64,000 nt of DNA, from assembly GCA_022510805.1 (NCBI GenBank), contig JAFLSS010000002.1, forward strand, positions 21,675-85,674. Direction: 5' to 3'. Under the pieces are notes generated by a model. The model was not told the DNA's origin. It made no database searches and saw only the letters and a program-made list of their open reading frames with translations. Of the stretch, positions 53,676 through 64,000 are shown piece by piece. Numbering within the stretch: position 1 is the first letter of the stretch; each line of letters begins with the position of its first letter. The position numbers were made by a program, and so were the translations under genes. The DNA comes from Akkermansiaceae bacterium (GTDB lineage Bacteria > Verrucomicrobiota > Verrucomicrobiia > Verrucomicrobiales > Akkermansiaceae).

Positions 53676-54515
53676 ATGATCTCCCGGCACCTTCCGCTCT
53701 TGCTCTTCTGGCTTCTGCCGGCGCTGCTCCTACTGGCGCAATGGACGCTCTCCTTCGGCAAAATCGCCGTCCCGTGGTTGCTCCTCAGCATCCTCTCACT
53801 CATCATCCCCCTGCTGGCATGGGCGCTCTACAAAGGCAAGACCTCGAGGCGGCAAAGCGGGCTTGTGCTGATCCTCTTTCACCTCAGCCTGCAGCTGAAT
53901 ATCATGCTCGCCAACACAGCGGAGAACCCCACACCGGCCATCCTAGTCGGCAGCCTCGCAAGCCTCATCATACTGGGGCTATGGAGCCTCCTCTCCGTCG
54001 TACGCTCGCTTTGCTATGCCCTGTCCGCCCGCACCCGGCAGCTCCTCCGGTCGGGCAGCACACTCTGCGTGGCGGCGCTGCTTCTGTGGGCAAGCCTCAG
54101 CATCTTCACCTTCAACACCTCAGAATCCTGCGATTACCACACCATGGAGGCGCTGCAAATCATCCTGCCCTATCTTCTGGCGCCCTCCATGCTCTGCCTG
54201 CTCATCGCCACCTGCCGGTGCAGGCAGGCCGAGCTGTTCCAAATGCTGGGCAGCGCCTTACTGTGGCCCGTGTTTGTGGGGCTTGCCTCAGGGATCTGCG
54301 GGCATGAAACATATGGTGAGCACACCAGCCTATACCTGCTGTTCCTGATCGCCTGCACCTGCCTGCCCGTGGCCATCCCCTCACCCACCGCAACACGTGA
54401 GCAGGGGGTGCCGCGCAGCATCTTGCTGTATATAGCCCTCACCCCGCTCTGGCTGATGCTGCTCTCCCTGCTGATGCAGAATCTCCTGCCGTATGTGAGC
54501 CCTGCCAGAGCCTAA
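53676..54515 (+). CDS. Polytopic membrane protein, unknown function
   Basis: About 279 aa from the ATG at 53676 (MISRHLPLLLFWLL); an ATG at 53631 and one at 53595 are in frame and possible. Some eight to nine hydrophobic segments fill the protein, with short loops. No transporter or enzyme motif is visible. It is divergent from the lipoprotein genes and ends before a strong hairpin. Confidence 0.65.
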   Translation: MISRHLPLLLFWLLPALLLLAQWTLSFGKIAVPWLLLSILSLIIPLLAWALYKGKTSRRQSGLVLILFHLSLQLNIMLANTAENPTPAILVGSLASLIILGLWSLLSVVRSLCYALSARTRQLLRSGSTLCVAALLLWASLSIFTFNTSESCDYHTMEALQIILPYLLAPSMLCLLIATCRCRQAELFQMLGSALLWPVFVGLASGICGHETYGEHTSLYLLFLIACTCLPVAIPSPTATREQGVPRSILLYIALTPLWLMLLSLLMQNLLPYVSPARA

Positions 54516-54522
54516 TCAAAAC

Positions 54523-54567
54523 GGGAGTTTTCTCCGGGCGCTTCCACACACCGGAAAAAACTCCCGC
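54523..54567. terminator. bidirectional terminator
   Basis: CGGGAGTTTTCTCCGG (from 54523) pairs with CCGGAAAAAACTCCCG (to 54567), leaving a 13-nt loop and one or two mismatches. It lies between the convergent membrane protein gene and the 54595 gene. Confidence 0.7.
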
Positions 54568-54594
54568 CGTACCGGGCAGGCTTGAGCACGCGGC

Positions 54595-55050
54595 TTATTG
54601 AGCCACAGGCTCCAAGCTCACCGCCGGGCGCACGGGGAATTGCCCCTGCCCCTGCTGCACGTAGTAGTGCGTGATGGTGAGGCGCACCATATCCCCCGGC
54701 TTCAGGGACTCAATCTTTTGAGCGATCTCCGGCGCCTGACCGAGGATATCTTTTTTCACATCCACACTAGCAATGGCGCCGGGCTCCAGCTTCTCATCGC
54801 CGTATTTGCCGGGATGCTCGTAATTCTCATTCTTCACCACCTCAAACTGAGCAAGTCGCGTCGCGTGGTCGCACTTGTCCGGGCAAAGTGTCGTCATAAA
54901 GCGGCAAGGCATATCCACCGTCTGCACATATTTTGCCACCACTGTATTGGTAGCAAGCATATCTGCCTTTTCCGGGAGGGGAGCCGCGCCGGCAAATGCC
55001 GCGGCGGAAAAAGCAGCCGCCATCATTGTAAATAAGTTTTTCATCATCAT
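54595..55050 (-). CDS. Secreted protein with a three-cysteine motif
   Basis: A 151-aa protein with a signal peptide (KNLFTMMAAAFSAAAFAGAA). The mature part contains CRFMTTLCPDKCDHA, three cysteines and a His in a compact stretch, which could bind a metal or a cluster. The C-terminal half (SLKPGDMVRLTITHYYVQQG) looks like a beta-barrel/OB-type strand pair. No family is recognised. It is monocistronic, ending at a strong terminator. Confidence 0.7.
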   Translation of the reverse strand: MMMKNLFTMMAAAFSAAAFAGAAPLPEKADMLATNTVVAKYVQTVDMPCRFMTTLCPDKCDHATRLAQFEVVKNENYEHPGKYGDEKLEPGAIASVDVKKDILGQAPEIAQKIESLKPGDMVRLTITHYYVQQGQGQFPVRPAVSLEPVAQ

Positions 55051-55140
55051 GATTGATTCACTGTTGTGCGTGTCCGTTCATTCTTTTACAAAAAATTGGG
55101 GCCCACGTCTAGTTTTTTCGCACGCGAAGGCGCAAAAAAA

Positions 55141-56070
55141 CTAATCACGGCGGCGCAGCAGGCAGCAAAACCCGCCTGCCCCGCAGCCCTGCCAGGGGTA
55201 GAGCCTATAGGCCGGAAAATCTGCCAGAGCCGAGCCATACGGCCGCAGCGGCGGCACCTCCACAGCTTCCCAGCCGGGGATGCGCCGGAGGATGTACGCG
55301 ATGGCTTTTTCATTTTCCTCCGGGTCATAGGTGCAGGTGGAGTAAAGGAGGTGCCCCCCGGGCGCCACGCACTGCACAGCAGCCAGCAGGATGCCCCGCT
55401 GGCGCTTCGCATTGCCCTGCACCATGTTGGGCCCCAGGCAGCCGGGGTTCTTGATCCCCTTGCACAGCAGGGACTGCCCGCTGCACGGCGCATCCACCAG
55501 CAGCAGGTCAAAGGGCGGGCACTCCCCCGCCGCCACCGCCGCCGCCCATTGATCCGGGCGCAGGCCGGTCACCTCCGTATGCGGCAGCCCGCACTGCGCC
55601 ACATTCTGCCGGAGGATGCCGCGGCGGGCGGCATTCACCTCATTGGCGGTGTGGTGGGTGAGCTCATAGTGAGCCGCGAGAAGCATGGTCTTGCCGCCCG
55701 GTGCGGCGCAGAGGTCGAGACTGCGCTGCGGCGGCTCCGGCAACTGCCCCAGCGCCACGCTTTCCCAGCAGCTTGAGACATCCAGCGCGTAGTAGAGCCC
55801 CGCGGCGTAGTCCGGGTGCTTGGTGGGCGCCTCCTGCGCGGCCGGCACATGCACCCGCTGCGGCAGCCACGGGCGCAGGGCGCGCGGCTCACAGGCAACA
55901 GGTGGTGCATAGTCCGCCCCTGCCCGCGGGCTGAGCACCACGGCTTGCTTGGCGGCGTTGCCGGCACGCATGGCCGCCAGCAGGCGGGCGGAGTCTTCCG
56001 GGCTGAGGCGGAGGCGTGAGCAAAGGCGCGCCTCGGCCTTGCTGGGATCTGCGGGAGCTGCGGCTGTCAT
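55141..56070 (-). CDS. RsmB/NOP2/Sun (NSUN) family RNA cytosine-5 methyltransferase
   Basis: A 309-aa SAM-dependent m5C methyltransferase. LDLCAAPGGKTMLLA binds SAM, VDAPCSGQS holds the first catalytic Cys and YSTCTYDPEENE the second; both are needed in this family. The length resembles compact RsmF/YebU-like cores without an extra PUA domain. The target (rRNA or tRNA) cannot be told from sequence. It begins 44 nt after the ROK kinase gene. Confidence 0.88.
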   Translation of the reverse strand: MTAAAPADPSKAEARLCSRLRLSPEDSARLLAAMRAGNAAKQAVVLSPRAGADYAPPVACEPRALRPWLPQRVHVPAAQEAPTKHPDYAAGLYYALDVSSCWESVALGQLPEPPQRSLDLCAAPGGKTMLLAAHYELTHHTANEVNAARRGILRQNVAQCGLPHTEVTGLRPDQWAAAVAAGECPPFDLLLVDAPCSGQSLLCKGIKNPGCLGPNMVQGNAKRQRGILLAAVQCVAPGGHLLYSTCTYDPEENEKAIAYILRRIPGWEAVEVPPLRPYGSALADFPAYRLYPWQGCGAGGFCCLLRRRD

Positions 56071-56114
56071 GCGAAAAAAAGCGGGAGTCGGGACCAGGTG
56101 GGGGGAGTGTGCGC

Positions 56115-57059
56115 TCAGCGCGCGGCGGCGTCCTCGAGCGCCAAGCGGGCGGCGCCGATGAGGCCTGCCTCATTGCCGAATTGCGCCGGCAGGATCTGCA
56201 ATGACTTGAAGTGAGGCGCGTAGATCTGGGCTTTCAAATAGCGGCGCACCGGGGCAAAAAGCAACTCACCGGCCCGCGCCACACCACCGCCGATGATGAA
56301 TGCCTGCGGGTTCAGAATATAATGACAGCTCAGCATGCAGGCCGCCAGCTTGCGCGCGATGTCATCCCACAGCGCCGCCGCCACAGGGCAGCCGGCCAGC
56401 GCCGCACGCTCCAGGTGCAGCGGTGTGAGCTCATCCGGCGTCTTCACCTGCCCCTCCGCAGCATAGGCAATCTGGGCCTCCACGGCGATCTCCCGGTTGC
56501 CGATGTAGTCCTCAAGCGCGCCCCGGTTGCCATAATGCCCGATGCGCCCCCGGTAGTCGATGCCCACCTGCCCCAGCTCGCCCGCAGCGCCGAGGTGGCC
56601 GCGCAGCAGCGCTCCATTGGCCACCACACCGGAGCCCACCCCTGTGCCGAGAGTCAGGCACACAAGGTGCTGCATGCCCCTGCCCGCGCCGAGCTTCCAC
56701 TCGGCATACGCCATGCAGTTGGCATCATTATCCACAGCGGCCGGCAAGCCGGTTTCCTCTTCCAAAATGCGGCGGATGGGCACGTCATACCACCCCGGCA
56801 CATTGGTGAGGGAATCCACCGTGCCGGCGGCATGATCCACAAACCCCGGCAGCCCCATGCCCACTGCGCGGCACGCCGGATAACGCTCCATCAGCGCCCG
56901 CAGGCGCTTGCCCACCTCACTCACCACTGCCTCCGGGCTGGGGTAATCCGCCGTAGGCATCGGCTCACAGCGAGCTACCAGCTCGGTGCCCTGCACCACG
57001 GCAAACTTGATGGACGTGCCGCCCATGTCCACACCGATTGACATTTCATCCGCGCTCAT
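56115..57059 (-). CDS. ROK family sugar kinase (glucokinase-like)
   Basis: About 314 aa from the ATG at 57059. GVDMGGTSIKFAVV binds phosphate, GLPGFVD and DNDANCMAYAEWKLG (catalytic Asp) are typical, and LTLGTGVGSGVV is the second phosphate motif. The cysteine-rich zinc motif of ROK proteins (C-x-C-G-x-x-G-C-x-E) reads HYGNRGALE here, with no cysteines. A TAGAAT box 7 nt upstream of 57059 argues against the longer start at 57101. Glucose or N-acetyl-sugars are possible substrates. Confidence 0.87.
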   Translation of the reverse strand: MSADEMSIGVDMGGTSIKFAVVQGTELVARCEPMPTADYPSPEAVVSEVGKRLRALMERYPACRAVGMGLPGFVDHAAGTVDSLTNVPGWYDVPIRRILEEETGLPAAVDNDANCMAYAEWKLGAGRGMQHLVCLTLGTGVGSGVVANGALLRGHLGAAGELGQVGIDYRGRIGHYGNRGALEDYIGNREIAVEAQIAYAAEGQVKTPDELTPLHLERAALAGCPVAAALWDDIARKLAACMLSCHYILNPQAFIIGGGVARAGELLFAPVRRYLKAQIYAPHFKSLQILPAQFGNEAGLIGAARLALEDAAAR

Positions 57060-57066
57060 GCCCCCC

Positions 57067-57072
57067 ATTCTA
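57067..57072 (-). promoter_or_regulatory. -10 box directly before the ROK kinase gene
   Basis: TAGAAT on the minus strand ends 7 nt before the ATG at 57059. The -35 region (TTTCGC at 57090-57095) is poor. It predicts a leaderless or near-leaderless transcript, although a G-run also precedes the ATG. Confidence 0.35.
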
Positions 57073-57130
57073 GCAGATTTTTGCCGAGGGCGAAAGAACA
57101 AAGTCGCCGTGCGTCCTATGAGCCTGCTCC

Positions 57131-59245
57131 TCAGTGGCTGAGCTCCTCCTGCCTCTTGCCTCCGTGGGCGCGCAGAAGCTCGACCACCTCCGGCGCGGTG
57201 GCCTGGTCGAGCGCGGTCCGCGAGCCATAGGTCGCGTTGACCTCCACTCCGGCTTCAAGCAAGAGGCGGATGAGATCCACCTCCTCCGCATTGTGCACGG
57301 CGAGATACAAAAGCGGCTCGCTGCCGGGCTTGACTCGCGCGCGGGGATCCGCCCCGGCCGCCACCATGGCCTGCAGCATGGCAAGCTTGTCTTTTTTCTC
57401 GATATTGGAGGCAGAGAGAATCAGCTGCAGCATGGTGCACCCGTCCTGCGCCGGCAGGTTGGGATCCGCCCCCTTGGCCAGCAGCGCCTGCACGGTGAGC
57501 TTCGACCCGCTGCGGATGGCGAGCTGCAGCATGGGCTCCCCCTCGGGGCTGGTGCTGTTGGGATCCGCCCCCTTCTCGAGCAGTTGCTTCACAACAGAGG
57601 TGTTCTTATCCTTGACGGCCATCTCCAGCAGAGTCTCGCCGAGGTGGTTGCGGAGGCTGATATCCACCCCGTGCTCCAGCAGCTCCTGCACTTCCTTCTG
57701 GCATTGGAAGCGCAGGGCATCAAAGATGACAGGATCGCCGCTCTTGTCGAGCTCATTGGGAGAGGCGCCATACTTAAGCGCCAGGTGGATGAGCTCATGG
57801 CGCGTGTTGGGCTCGGTGATATTCAGCAGATTGGCCACGATGTGATCCCCCATCATCTCATGCGTGTGCTCCTTTCGGGAAACCAACGCCTTGAGCGCCT
57901 TTTCCTTGGTAGCCAAGTCAAAGTGCAGGCTGGTCAGAATCTTCTCCGCCTCAGAGCGGTGCATCAATTCCGTGGAGTGCATGGGATCCAGCGGCACTGC
58001 GCCCGCCTGCGCCAGCATTTCGATGATGCGGATGGCGGGCTCGGGGTTCTCCCGCATGCCCTTGTTGCTGAGCAGCAGCTTCACCGCTTCGCTCAAGGGC
58101 ATGGAGGGCGAGTGCCCGCGCACTCGGGTCAGTTTGTTGACATCTGCCCCCGCGTGGATGAGTTTCTCAATCATCTCCACATGCCCCCCGCGCACCGCAT
58201 AGCGCAGGGCCAAGCCATCGCCGGATACACTGGCCCCCCGCTTGAGCAGCATGTCCACCAGGGCCTCATGCCCCCCGTGCGCAGCCTCTGAAACAGCGCT
58301 CTCGCCGTTCCCCGGCGCGGTGTAGTTGGCATCTGCCCCGGCATCCAGCAGCAGCTTCACCGCCTCGGCATTGCCTGACCGGGCTGCATACAGCAGGGCT
58401 GTCTTGCCGGTGAGGGATACGGCATTCACCCGTGAATGCGACTCAAGCAGGATTTTGATGGTGCCTGTTTCGCCGCTGATGGCCGCTGTCATCAGCGGCG
58501 AGATGCCTGCCTTCTGATTGCATTTGGCGCCGGCTTGCAGAAGCTGTTTGACGATGAATTCCCGCCCCTCACAGGCCGCGACGGCGATGGGGGTCCAGCC
58601 GTCCCGCGCTTCATGATTCACATCTGCCCCGGCGCGGATGAGGCGAGCCACCAGCGCGCGCCGCACAGCAGGTGTGGCAGTATGCACTTTCCTGTGTTTC
58701 AAATGGCTATAGGCAAACACATTGGAGACACTTGCGTGCCGGTTGCTCACGCGGTCAGACTTCATGCAAGCCGCCATGAGCGCCGTCCATCCGCCATCAT
58801 CCTCAGCATCCACCTCCGCCCCCATATCCAGCAGCCTCTCCACAAGCTCCAGATTTCCCATCAGCGCGCTGAGCATCAACGCGCTCTCCCCCTCCTTGGT
58901 GGTAATGCTGATATCCGCCCCATGCTCCAGCAGCAGCTTGGCCATGCTCACGCGATTCCCTGCCAGTGCATACAGCAGCGGGGTGCAGCCATTGGGCAAG
59001 ATGGCATTCACATCCGCCCCGGCGAGGAGGAGCCGGCGCACCATATCCGCATTTTCACGCTGAATCGCCTGCCGCATCGCGCGCTTGCCCTCCTCACCCG
59101 CAGGATCCAGCACCGAGTTGAGCGCCCCGGACTGAAGCAATTCCTTCTGGGCAGATTCTTTGGAATCTCCACAGGCCGAGAGCACCGCAGCAAGCGCTCC
59201 GGCAACAGCGGCGAGTGAGGCATAGGGATTGGCGATTTTCACCAT
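57131..59245 (-). CDS. Long ankyrin-repeat lipoprotein
   Basis: A 704-aa protein with a lipoprotein signal (AGALAAVLSAC, Cys25) and at least 14 ankyrin repeats over the rest. Well-formed repeats include NGCTPLLYALAGNRVSMAKL, EGESALMLSALMGNLELVER, DGWTPIAVAACEGREFIVKQ and TGKTALLYAARSGNAEAVKL, each followed by a 'LLLxAGADVN' turn. A less regular stretch lies at ~390-480. It would be an envelope-attached scaffold. Unlike the other three ankyrin proteins of the window, it has a lipobox rather than a membrane anchor, and its repeats are close to consensus. Confidence 0.88.
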   Translation of the reverse strand: MVKIANPYASLAAVAGALAAVLSACGDSKESAQKELLQSGALNSVLDPAGEEGKRAMRQAIQRENADMVRRLLLAGADVNAILPNGCTPLLYALAGNRVSMAKLLLEHGADISITTKEGESALMLSALMGNLELVERLLDMGAEVDAEDDGGWTALMAACMKSDRVSNRHASVSNVFAYSHLKHRKVHTATPAVRRALVARLIRAGADVNHEARDGWTPIAVAACEGREFIVKQLLQAGAKCNQKAGISPLMTAAISGETGTIKILLESHSRVNAVSLTGKTALLYAARSGNAEAVKLLLDAGADANYTAPGNGESAVSEAAHGGHEALVDMLLKRGASVSGDGLALRYAVRGGHVEMIEKLIHAGADVNKLTRVRGHSPSMPLSEAVKLLLSNKGMRENPEPAIRIIEMLAQAGAVPLDPMHSTELMHRSEAEKILTSLHFDLATKEKALKALVSRKEHTHEMMGDHIVANLLNITEPNTRHELIHLALKYGASPNELDKSGDPVIFDALRFQCQKEVQELLEHGVDISLRNHLGETLLEMAVKDKNTSVVKQLLEKGADPNSTSPEGEPMLQLAIRSGSKLTVQALLAKGADPNLPAQDGCTMLQLILSASNIEKKDKLAMLQAMVAAGADPRARVKPGSEPLLYLAVHNAEEVDLIRLLLEAGVEVNATYGSRTALDQATAPEVVELLRAHGGKRQEELSH

Positions 59246-59339
59246 AGTTGCTGACGTTCACCATTGTTATAGCACCGCCGCGCGCACGCGTCAAGCGCTT
59301 TTACCCCATTCTTGCCATGAATGCAGCACTCTGTGTATC

Positions 59340-59368
59340 TTGACAAAACCGCGTCCTCATGCTAGGCT
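59340..59368 (+). promoter_or_regulatory. promoter of the AAA+ gene
   Basis: TTGACA (59340-59345), a 17-bp spacer and TAGGCT (59363-59368). It places the transcript start near 59375, which rules out an ATG at 59359 and supports 59398. Confidence 0.6.
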
Positions 59369-59397
59369 GCCAAACAACCCAGCAGTTATACGGAGCC

Positions 59398-61323
59398 ATG
59401 TCGTACCTCCACAAATGCAACAACTACGAAGCTTCCCTCAACAGCATCAAAGAGGAAATGCACGCCCTCTGCGATGCCGCCTATGCTGTGTTCCGGCTTG
59501 CGGGCACGCGAGTGAAGGGCAATTACCGCGACCTGCTCATGCAGGATATCATGGACTACGCGCTCTATATTGCCTATGAAAACAAGGAATTAGGCAAGAG
59601 CGAGCTGAACTCCTTTCAGAGTCTTTTCAATGATCAGTCGCTCAAGGAGGACTGGCTGCGTGCCATTTACCTGAAAGGCATCAACAAGGAAGAGTTCGCC
59701 GCCAGAGTGCCGCACTCTTTTGTCTACCTGGTGGAGGCGGAAAACAAGACGCAGCAGCAGCACTCACTGAGCTTGTTCTACACGCTTTTTTGCGACCACC
59801 TGGGCGCGCTGCTCGAAAGGGGGCCGGCGGGCTTGTCTTCACCAAAGAAAATCAAACACCGCAATGCCTATATCCGCACGCTGTGGGATTATGCTGAGCG
59901 GCATCTCGAAAGCGACCACAAGTGGGATGAAGCCCGCCTGCCGGAGCGCTTTGCCTCCCTCCGGCCGGATGTCTCCACCTTCCTCTTCCCGGAGGAAAGC
60001 AGCCTCAAATCCAAAATCCACTCCTTTTTCTGCCGCCTTGAGCAGCTGGAGAGTGAGGAGGGATTCCCCCTCAACAACGTGCGCGAGCTCGCCCGGCGCG
60101 AGACCAAAGAGCGCCTGCTGCGCCTCGCGTTTGCTGATCTGGAGGCCTCGCCTGTGGAGGCGGCGCTCATCAAGCACTATCTGAGCCTGGAGGACACCGC
60201 GGCAGACCTCATCCGCCAGGCGATTGACCTGCGCGATTCTGCCGCGCCGGATGGCTCGGCCTTCCTCAGCCAGCTCGCCGCCCGGGACGCCGAGAAAAAG
60301 GCATGGCTCGCCACCCAGTATGTCCACCTGTATGAAGAGCTGGCGCATGAGCTCATCGCCTGCGATGGCACCGATGACACCCGGGAGATTAGCCTGCTGC
60401 AGGCTCAGCTGGATCAGCTGGAAAGCATCCGCCACCGCGCCGTCAACCTCAGCCTCGGCGTGAAGGAGAGCGACTCGCTCGCCCCCGGTGAATCTCCCTT
60501 TGCCGCAGAGCTGGCAGAGCACCTCCGCGAGCTCCAAGCCCTCACCGGCATGAGCGGCGTCAAGCGTGAGGTCCTCTCCCTGATCCACATGCAGAAAATC
60601 CAAAGCTTGCGCAAGAAGCGCGGGCTCACCACAGTGCCGCTGTCCAACCACCTCGTATTCACCGGCAATCCGGGCACCGGCAAGACCACCGTGGCCAGGC
60701 TCTTGTCCAAGATTTACCACAAGATGGGACTGCTCCGCAGCGGGCATTTGGTGGAGGTGGATCGCTCCGGACTCGTGTGCGGCTATGTGGGGCAAACGGC
60801 GCTCAAAGTGCAGGAGGTGGTGCAGAAGGCGCTGGGCGGCGTGCTCTTCATTGATGAGGCCTATAGCCTTGTCAAAGAACAGGGAGTCGACTTCGGGCAA
60901 GAGGCCATCGACACGCTTCTCAAAGCCATGGAGGATCACCGGGATGACTTGATCGTCATCGTTGCCGGCTACCCCAAGCTCATGGAAAACTTTGTCAACT
61001 CCAATCCCGGGCTCGCCTCCCGCTTCAGCAAGCACATCTACTTTGAGGACTACACGCCGCCGGAGCTCGCGGAGATCTTTCGGAGCATGTGCCGCAAATC
61101 CGGCTACAGCCCCTCTGATGAAGCGGCGGAGCTCATGGCGCGCCTGCTTGAGTCCCGATACGCCGCGCGAGATGCCAACTTTGCCAACGCCCGCGAGGTG
61201 CGCAACCTCTTCGAAGCGGCGGTCACCCACCAAGCCGGGCGGCTCTACGCCAAGGTCAACCCCTCTGATGCCGAGCTCTGCAGCCTGCTGCCGGAGGATA
61301 TCCGGCCGCTGATGCCAAGCTGA
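59398..61323 (+). CDS. AAA+ ATPase of the CbxX/SpoVK type with a long N-terminal region
   Basis: A 641-aa protein. The N-terminal ~375 residues are helical, without a recognised domain. The C-terminal AAA+ module begins after [15 protein letters not shown] and has Walker [11 protein letters not shown] (~421), GYVGQTA, Walker [11 protein letters not shown] (~483), a sensor region VIVAGYP and a C-terminal lid with [11 protein letters not shown]. CbxX/CfqX/SpoVK relatives remodel protein complexes. The start has a good GGAG sequence and follows the promoter at 59340. A GC-rich terminator follows at 61378. Confidence 0.86.
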   Translation: MSYLHKCNNYEASLNSIKEEMHALCDAAYAVFRLAGTRVKGNYRDLLMQDIMDYALYIAYENKELGKSELNSFQSLFNDQSLKEDWLRAIYLKGINKEEFAARVPHSFVYLVEAENKTQQQHSLSLFYTLFCDHLGALLERGPAGLSSPKKIKHRNAYIRTLWDYAERHLESDHKWDEARLPERFASLRPDVSTFLFPEESSLKSKIHSFFCRLEQLESEEGFPLNNVRELARRETKERLLRLAFADLEASPVEAALIKHYLSLEDTAADLIRQAIDLRDSAAPDGSAFLSQLAARDAEKKAWLATQYVHLYEELAHELIACDGTDDTREISLLQAQLDQLESIRHRAVNLSLGVKESDSLAPGESPFAAELAEHLRELQALTGMSGVKREVLSLIHMQKIQSLRKKRGLTTVPLSNHLVFTGNPGTGKTTVARLLSKIYHKMGLLRSGHLVEVDRSGLVCGYVGQTALKVQEVVQKALGGVLFIDEAYSLVKEQGVDFGQEAIDTLLKAMEDHRDDLIVIVAGYPKLMENFVNSNPGLASRFSKHIYFEDYTPPELAEIFRSMCRKSGYSPSDEAAELMARLLESRYAARDANFANAREVRNLFEAAVTHQAGRLYAKVNPSDAELCSLLPEDIRPLMPS

Positions 61324-61377
61324 GAACAGACTGCCTGTCAAGAGCTTTTGCCATTTCTGCCGCCTCGCAGCCGCCGG

Positions 61378-61414
61378 GCGTGCGCCCCCTGCTCGGCCGG
61401 CGCACGCGCATTTT
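61378..61414 (+). terminator. terminator after the AAA+ gene
   Basis: GCGTGCGCC (61378-61386) pairs perfectly with GGCGCACGC (61399-61407); TTTT follows at 61411-61414. Confidence 0.6.
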
Positions 61415-61499
61415 CCTACACTTTCTCACGCTTCCGGGCACATTTGGCTTGCTTTTTGGGTGGAGTTGTGGCATATATCTGCAAGTTTACACACGCGCC

Positions 61500-64000
<2,501 letters not shown>

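Overview
The window is a dense, GC-rich bacterial chromosome segment, with roughly 50 protein genes, no rRNA, no recognisable tRNA, no CRISPR array and no complete insertion sequence. The gene set suggests a gut-type Verrucomicrobiota, probably close to Akkermansia. The reasons are a secreted GH29 alpha-L-fucosidase, an anaerobic class III ribonucleotide reductase, a GldA/GldF/GldG-type ABC exporter, many lineage-specific lipoproteins and ankyrin proteins, and start sites that mostly lack a Shine-Dalgarno sequence. The taxon is an inference; no marker-gene search was possible.

Layout. 1-464: edge fragment of a NAD synthase-like nitrilase domain. 581-4940: leuA, pth and a DsbD/ScsB-like reductase. 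5038-12846 (minus): a Yej/Opp-type peptide ABC importer (yejB, yejE, yejA, one ATPase) followed by a membrane-anchored ankyrin-like protein. 13037-17712: a small membrane protein, ilvD, a peptide-transporter-like MFS protein and an anchored ankyrin protein. 17713-18998: an AT-rich AbiE-type toxin-antitoxin island. Its antitoxin frame is intact and its toxin gene is broken. The island lies between two copies of the 3' end of the ankyrin gene. 19033-21318 (minus): tlyA, a Pro/Ala-rich secreted protein, a small membrane protein and an OsmC protein. 21657-34695: nine tightly spaced genes (gldA, gldF, gldG, a DUF4340 protein, fucosidase, prmA, tsaB, a YkgJ-type cysteine cluster protein and a very large ABCG-like transporter). 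34696-35958: an AT-richer stretch with one secreted Lys/Glu-rich protein.

36084-40314 (minus): full-length nadE, proS and an M50 protease. 40536-41186: rpmB, then an orphan arm-type DNA-binding ORF behind a structured spacer. 41268-43243 (minus): prfA and prmC. 43275-47718 (minus): nrdD, a separate ORF carrying the glycyl-radical domain, an NrdG-type activase and a WG-repeat-like protein. 48287-55050: a lineage-specific block with a protein made of three tandem DUF6714-like domains, an ankyrin-like paralog of the 5038-6648 protein, two paralogous lipoproteins around a third, and a polytopic membrane protein. 55141-59245 (minus): an NSUN-type RNA methyltransferase, a ROK kinase and a 14-plus-repeat ankyrin lipoprotein. 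59398-64000: a CbxX/SpoVK-type AAA+ protein and the 5' part of carB.

The points most worth following up are the two-polypeptide NrdD, the AbiE island bounded by duplicated ankyrin 3' ends, MORN_2-like repeats in an ABC permease loop, the DUF6714 triplication, the catalytically empty nitrilase domain at the left edge, and predicted promoters whose -10 boxes sit only 7-9 nt before the start codon.
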